Positions 5,976 through 8,156 of a stretch of DNA of 8,156 nucleotides are shown one piece after another; within the stretch, counting starts at the first letter, position 1; every line of letters begins with the position of its first letter. The notes beneath the pieces are model-generated. The model was not told the origin of the DNA. It saw only the letters and a program-made list of their open reading frames with translations, and ran no database searches. Source of the stretch: Thermoguttaceae bacterium (lineage in GTDB: Bacteria; Planctomycetota; Planctomycetia; Pirellulales; Thermoguttaceae); assembly GCA_017549085.1 (NCBI GenBank), contig JAFYVO010000301.1, positions 1 through 8,156 on the forward strand, in the 5' to 3' direction. The position numbers were made by a program, and so were the translations under genes.

Positions 5976-7532
5976 TTACGTCCAAAGTTTGCGGTCGAGC
6001 GCGCGATAACCGATCGCTTCGAAGAGGTGCGGCGTCTCAATATTTGCCGCGCCCTCCAAGTCGGCGATCGTGCGAGCGACGCGCAAAATCTTGTCGTGCG
6101 CCCGCGCCGAAAAACCGAATTCGTTCATCGCCGACTCGAGAACGGAGCGGCCGGCGTCGTCGAGCTTCGCCCAACGTTCGAGTTCGCGACGGCGCATTTG
6201 CGCGTTCGTTCGAACCGTCGACCCGGCGTATCGCTCGGCTTGAATCGCTCGCGCTTTCAAGACCTGTTCGCGAATTTCGGCGCTCGTCGTTCGCGGCGCG
6301 TCGGACGAAAGTTCGAGGTACGAGACCGGCGGCGTTTCGATGTGAATGTCGATTCGGTCGAGAAGCGGGCCGCTGACGCGCGCCATATACTTCTCGATTT
6401 GCCCGACCGAACAACGGCAAGCGCGGCGCGGGTCGTTGCGGTATCCGCAGGGGCAGGGGTTCATCGCCGCGATCAGAACGAAAGCGGCCGGGAACGTTTC
6501 GCTGCGAGCGGCGCGCGAGATCGTCGCTTTGCCGTCTTCGAGCGGTTGACGCATCGCTTCGAGCGTCGTTCGGCGAAATTCCGGCAGTTCGTCGAGGAAA
6601 AGGACGCCGTTGTGCGCCAAGCTGATTTCGCCGGGCGTCGGTTTCGCTCCGCCTCCGACGAGACCGGGCGCGCTGATCGAGTGGTGCGGCTCGCGGAACG
6701 GACGCGTCGCGACGAGGGGCGCTTCGCCGTTGATTTTTCCGACCGCGCTGTAAATTTGCGTCGTTTCGAGCGCTTCGTCGAGCGTCGGCGGCGGAAGAAT
6801 CGTCGGGACGCGCTTGGCGAGCATCGTTTTCCCGGTTCCGGGGGGCCCGATCATCAGCATATTATGAGCGCCCGCCGCCGCGATGGTCGCCGCTCGTTTC
6901 GCGCTTTCTTGGCCGAGAACGTCGGCGAAATCGACGTCGTATTGCGACAGCCGCTCGAAAAGCGCGTCGGAAAGACCGGCTTTCGGTTCGATTTCGAGCG
7001 CTCCGCTCAAGAAGCCGACCGCGTCGTTCAAACGGGAAATCGGGATCGCGTCGATTCCTTCGACGATCGCCGCTTCGCTTGCGTTCGCCGCCGGAACGAG
7101 AATTCCGCGCAGTCCCGCCCGAGCCGCCGCGAGCGCCGACGCCAAAACGCCGCGACAAGGCCGCGTCGAACCGTCGAGCGCCAACTCGCCGACGACCGCG
7201 TATTCCTCCAAACGCTCCGACGAAAACTGGCCCGACGCCGCGATCTCGCCGAGCGAAATCGGCAAGTCGAACGACGCCGCGTGTTTCGGCAGGTCGGCCG
7301 GCGCCAAGTTAACGACGACGTCCCCCGCCGGAACGCCGAAACCGCTGTTCGCGATCGCCAACTTGACGCGAAACGCGCTTTCGCGAACGACCGTCTCCGC
7401 AAGCCCGACGATCGTCGTTTTCCCTTCGTCTTCCTTGCTTTTCGCGACGCCGCGCCCGGAAACGTCGACTTCGACCTCGACCGGCGTCGCGGAAACGCCT
7501 TGGAGGGAAAACGTTTTAACCTTGATTAACAT
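5976..7532 (-). CDS. comM: ComM/YifB family Mg-chelatase-like AAA+ ATPase
   Basis: In naturally transformable bacteria ComM is a hexameric helicase that drives branch migration during integration of incoming DNA; many non-competent species also keep it. The 518-residue length is close to the family's usual 500-510. The N-terminal Lon-protease-like domain covers about 1-175, with the family signatures ESAFRVKLAIANSGFG (51-66) and LAPADLPKHAASFDLPISLG (76-95). The AAA+ domain has Walker A GPPGTGKT (229-236), Walker B LFLDEL (311-316), a sensor asparagine in AAMNPCPCG (N358) and the arginine region GPLLDRIDIHIE (388-399). Four cysteines (360, 362, 372, 374) resemble a metal-binding cluster found in many family members but replaced in the E. 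coli protein. The C-terminal Mg-chelatase domain covers roughly 415-518. The start at 7532 (MLIKVKTFSLQG) has AAGGA eight bases upstream; the longer frame to 7685 adds a low-complexity arginine/proline extension and is rejected. No other competence gene is adjacent. Confidence 0.96.
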   Translation of the reverse strand: MLIKVKTFSLQGVSATPVEVEVDVSGRGVAKSKEDEGKTTIVGLAETVVRESAFRVKLAIANSGFGVPAGDVVVNLAPADLPKHAASFDLPISLGEIAASGQFSSERLEEYAVVGELALDGSTRPCRGVLASALAAARAGLRGILVPAANASEAAIVEGIDAIPISRLNDAVGFLSGALEIEPKAGLSDALFERLSQYDVDFADVLGQESAKRAATIAAAGAHNMLMIGPPGTGKTMLAKRVPTILPPPTLDEALETTQIYSAVGKINGEAPLVATRPFREPHHSISAPGLVGGGAKPTPGEISLAHNGVLFLDELPEFRRTTLEAMRQPLEDGKATISRAARSETFPAAFVLIAAMNPCPCGYRNDPRRACRCSVGQIEKYMARVSGPLLDRIDIHIETPPVSYLELSSDAPRTTSAEIREQVLKARAIQAERYAGSTVRTNAQMRRRELERWAKLDDAGRSVLESAMNEFGFSARAHDKILRVARTIADLEGAANIETPHLFEAIGYRALDRKLWT

Positions 7533-7540
7533 TTCGGAAA

Positions 7541-7545
7541 TCCTT
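7541..7545 (-). promoter_or_regulatory. Ribosome binding site that fixes the comM start
   Basis: AAGGA in minus-strand sense lies eight bases before the ATG at 7532. This supports that start over the open frame extending to 7685. Confidence 0.7.
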
Positions 7546-7590
7546 GCGGAAAGGGCGGCGAACGCGGGCGGTCGGGCGGCGCGAAATCGC

Positions 7591-7634
7591 GAAATAAAGG
7601 AACAAAGGGAAAGGAAGGAAATTAAGGAGGGAGG
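7591..7634 (+). other. Polypurine tract upstream of comM
   Basis: Forty of 44 plus-strand bases are A or G (exceptions at 7595, 7603, 7622 and 7623). In the comM/accA sense the tract is pyrimidine-rich. It stands out from surrounding CG-rich DNA. No promoter hexamers are evident in it. It follows the hairpin at 7640-7681 and could belong to the end of the accA transcript or to the comM leader. Confidence 0.45.
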
Positions 7635-7639
7635 CGGTG

Positions 7640-7681
7640 CGCGCCGCGTCGCGCAAGGTCGACGTTCGGGGCGACGGCGCG
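7640..7681 (-). terminator. Possible accA terminator hairpin
   Basis: CGTCGC (7647-7652) pairs with GCGACG (7671-7676). Beyond a two-base bulge (7645-7646), CGCGC (7640-7644) pairs with GCGCG (7677-7681). This gives 11 bp with an 18-base loop, starting 35 bases after the accA stop. On the minus strand it is followed by a pyrimidine-rich stretch rather than a clean T-run, so intrinsic termination is only possible. Confidence 0.35.
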
Positions 7682-7716
7682 GCAAAGTCGCGGCGTTTTT
7701 CGGCGAAATCGGCGGT

Positions 7717-8156
7717 TTAGTTTTGCGCTTCTTGGAGAGCTTGCGGCTCTTGCGTTTCCGACGCGTCGGGCGCCCATTCGAAGACGCCGAACTTGCGGAA
7801 ACGTTGATAACGCTCTTCGACGAGGCGTTCGACCGGAATTTTCGTCAGTTCGCGAAGTTGCGTTCGCAAATATTGCTTCATTCGCAAGCCCGCTAAGCGA
7901 CAGTCGCGGTGCGCGCCGCCGACCGGCTCCTCGATCACGTCGTCGACGACGCCGAATTTGAGGAGGTCTTTCGACGTAAATTTGAGCGCTTCGGCCGCTT
8001 TGTCCTTGTGTTCGCCGCTCTTCCAAAGGATTCCCGCGCACCCCTCCGGACTGATGACGCTGTAATACGAGAACTCCATCATCGCGACGCGGTCGCCGAC
8101 GGCGATCCCAATCGCGCCGCCGCTCCCGCCTTCGCCGATGACGACCGCGATGATCG
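7717..8156 (-). CDS. accA: Acetyl-CoA carboxylase carboxyltransferase subunit alpha, C-terminal part
   Basis: AccA and AccD form the carboxyltransferase that moves the carboxyl group from biotin-AccB to acetyl-CoA, making malonyl-CoA for fatty acid synthesis in the cytoplasm. About 145 residues are visible, with the 5' end beyond the right edge. The fragment opens with the conserved glycine-rich stretch VIGEGGSGGAIGIAVGDRV. It continues with SYYSVISPEGCAGILWK, the strongly conserved alpha-subunit signature, and then the helical region KDKAAEALKFTSKDLLKFG and VDDVIEEPVGGAHRD. The ATG codons at 8082 and 8079 are internal, not starts. The C-terminal tail after EWAPDA is acidic, glutamine-rich and variable (SETQEPQALQEAQN), as is common at this end. 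comM follows on the same strand 184 bases downstream, with a hairpin in between; I see no functional link. Confidence 0.97.
   Translation of the reverse strand, partial: IIAVVIGEGGSGGAIGIAVGDRVAMMEFSYYSVISPEGCAGILWKSGEHKDKAAEALKFTSKDLLKFGVVDDVIEEPVGGAHRDCRLAGLRMKQYLRTQLRELTKIPVERLVEERYQRFRKFGVFEWAPDASETQEPQALQEAQN

Noticed and set aside
5809..5985. A 59-residue N-terminal extension of the Sel1-like protein
   Set aside because: It is arginine/proline-rich, unlike the rest of the protein, and overlaps the comM stop codon; the repeats do not need it.
5952..7529. A 525-residue plus-strand open frame antisense to comM
   Set aside because: It is extremely arginine-rich with no domain pattern and lies entirely opposite a clear comM. 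It is a by-product of CG-rich codon bias, which removes stop codons on the complementary strand.
7533..7685. A 51-residue N-terminal extension of ComM
   Set aside because: ComM homologues begin at the MLIKVKTFSLQG-like sequence, and a good ribosome binding site precedes the ATG at 7532.

Overview
The window looks like ordinary chromosome of a GC-rich bacterium, most probably a member of Planctomycetota. The main reason is the partial protein at the left edge, which matches my recollection of an uncharacterised planctomycete family; the housekeeping genes do not decide the phylum. I see no mobile element, phage gene, tRNA, rRNA or CRISPR array.

Layout, left to right. (1) Bases 1-1430, plus strand: the 3' part of a large gene of unknown function, whose frame is open to the window edge. 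(2) Bases 1431-1778: a spacer with GC-rich inverted and direct repeats that could be the leader of the next gene. (3) Bases 1779-1973, plus strand: a small 64-residue ORF of unknown function. (4) Bases 2175-2969, minus strand: a compact site-2-type (M50) intramembrane metalloprotease. (5) Bases 3096-3656, minus strand: pyrE, orotate phosphoribosyltransferase, with a near-consensus promoter and a strong hairpin at the predicted 5' end of its mRNA. (6) Bases 3898-5808, minus strand: a 636-residue protein made almost entirely of Sel1-like repeats. (7) Bases 5976-7532, minus strand: comM (YifB family), a Mg-chelatase-like AAA+ ATPase. (8) Bases 7717-8156, minus strand: the C-terminal part of accA, acetyl-CoA carboxylase carboxyltransferase alpha, which starts outside the window.

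Five of the seven genes lie on the minus strand in the order accA, comM, sel1-like, pyrE, protease. Gaps of 110-240 bases, most containing hairpins, suggest mainly separate transcription units rather than one operon. The two plus-strand genes at the left converge on the protease gene. The genes serve unrelated pathways (fatty acid synthesis, DNA processing during transformation, pyrimidine synthesis, membrane proteolysis), and I see no multi-gene system. The items most worth following up are the unknown partial protein, the small ORF with its structured leader, and the pyrE 5' region.

The genome strongly favours CGACG/CGTCG words and avoids TA-rich codons. This produces long antisense open frames over nearly every real gene; I regard them as shadows.
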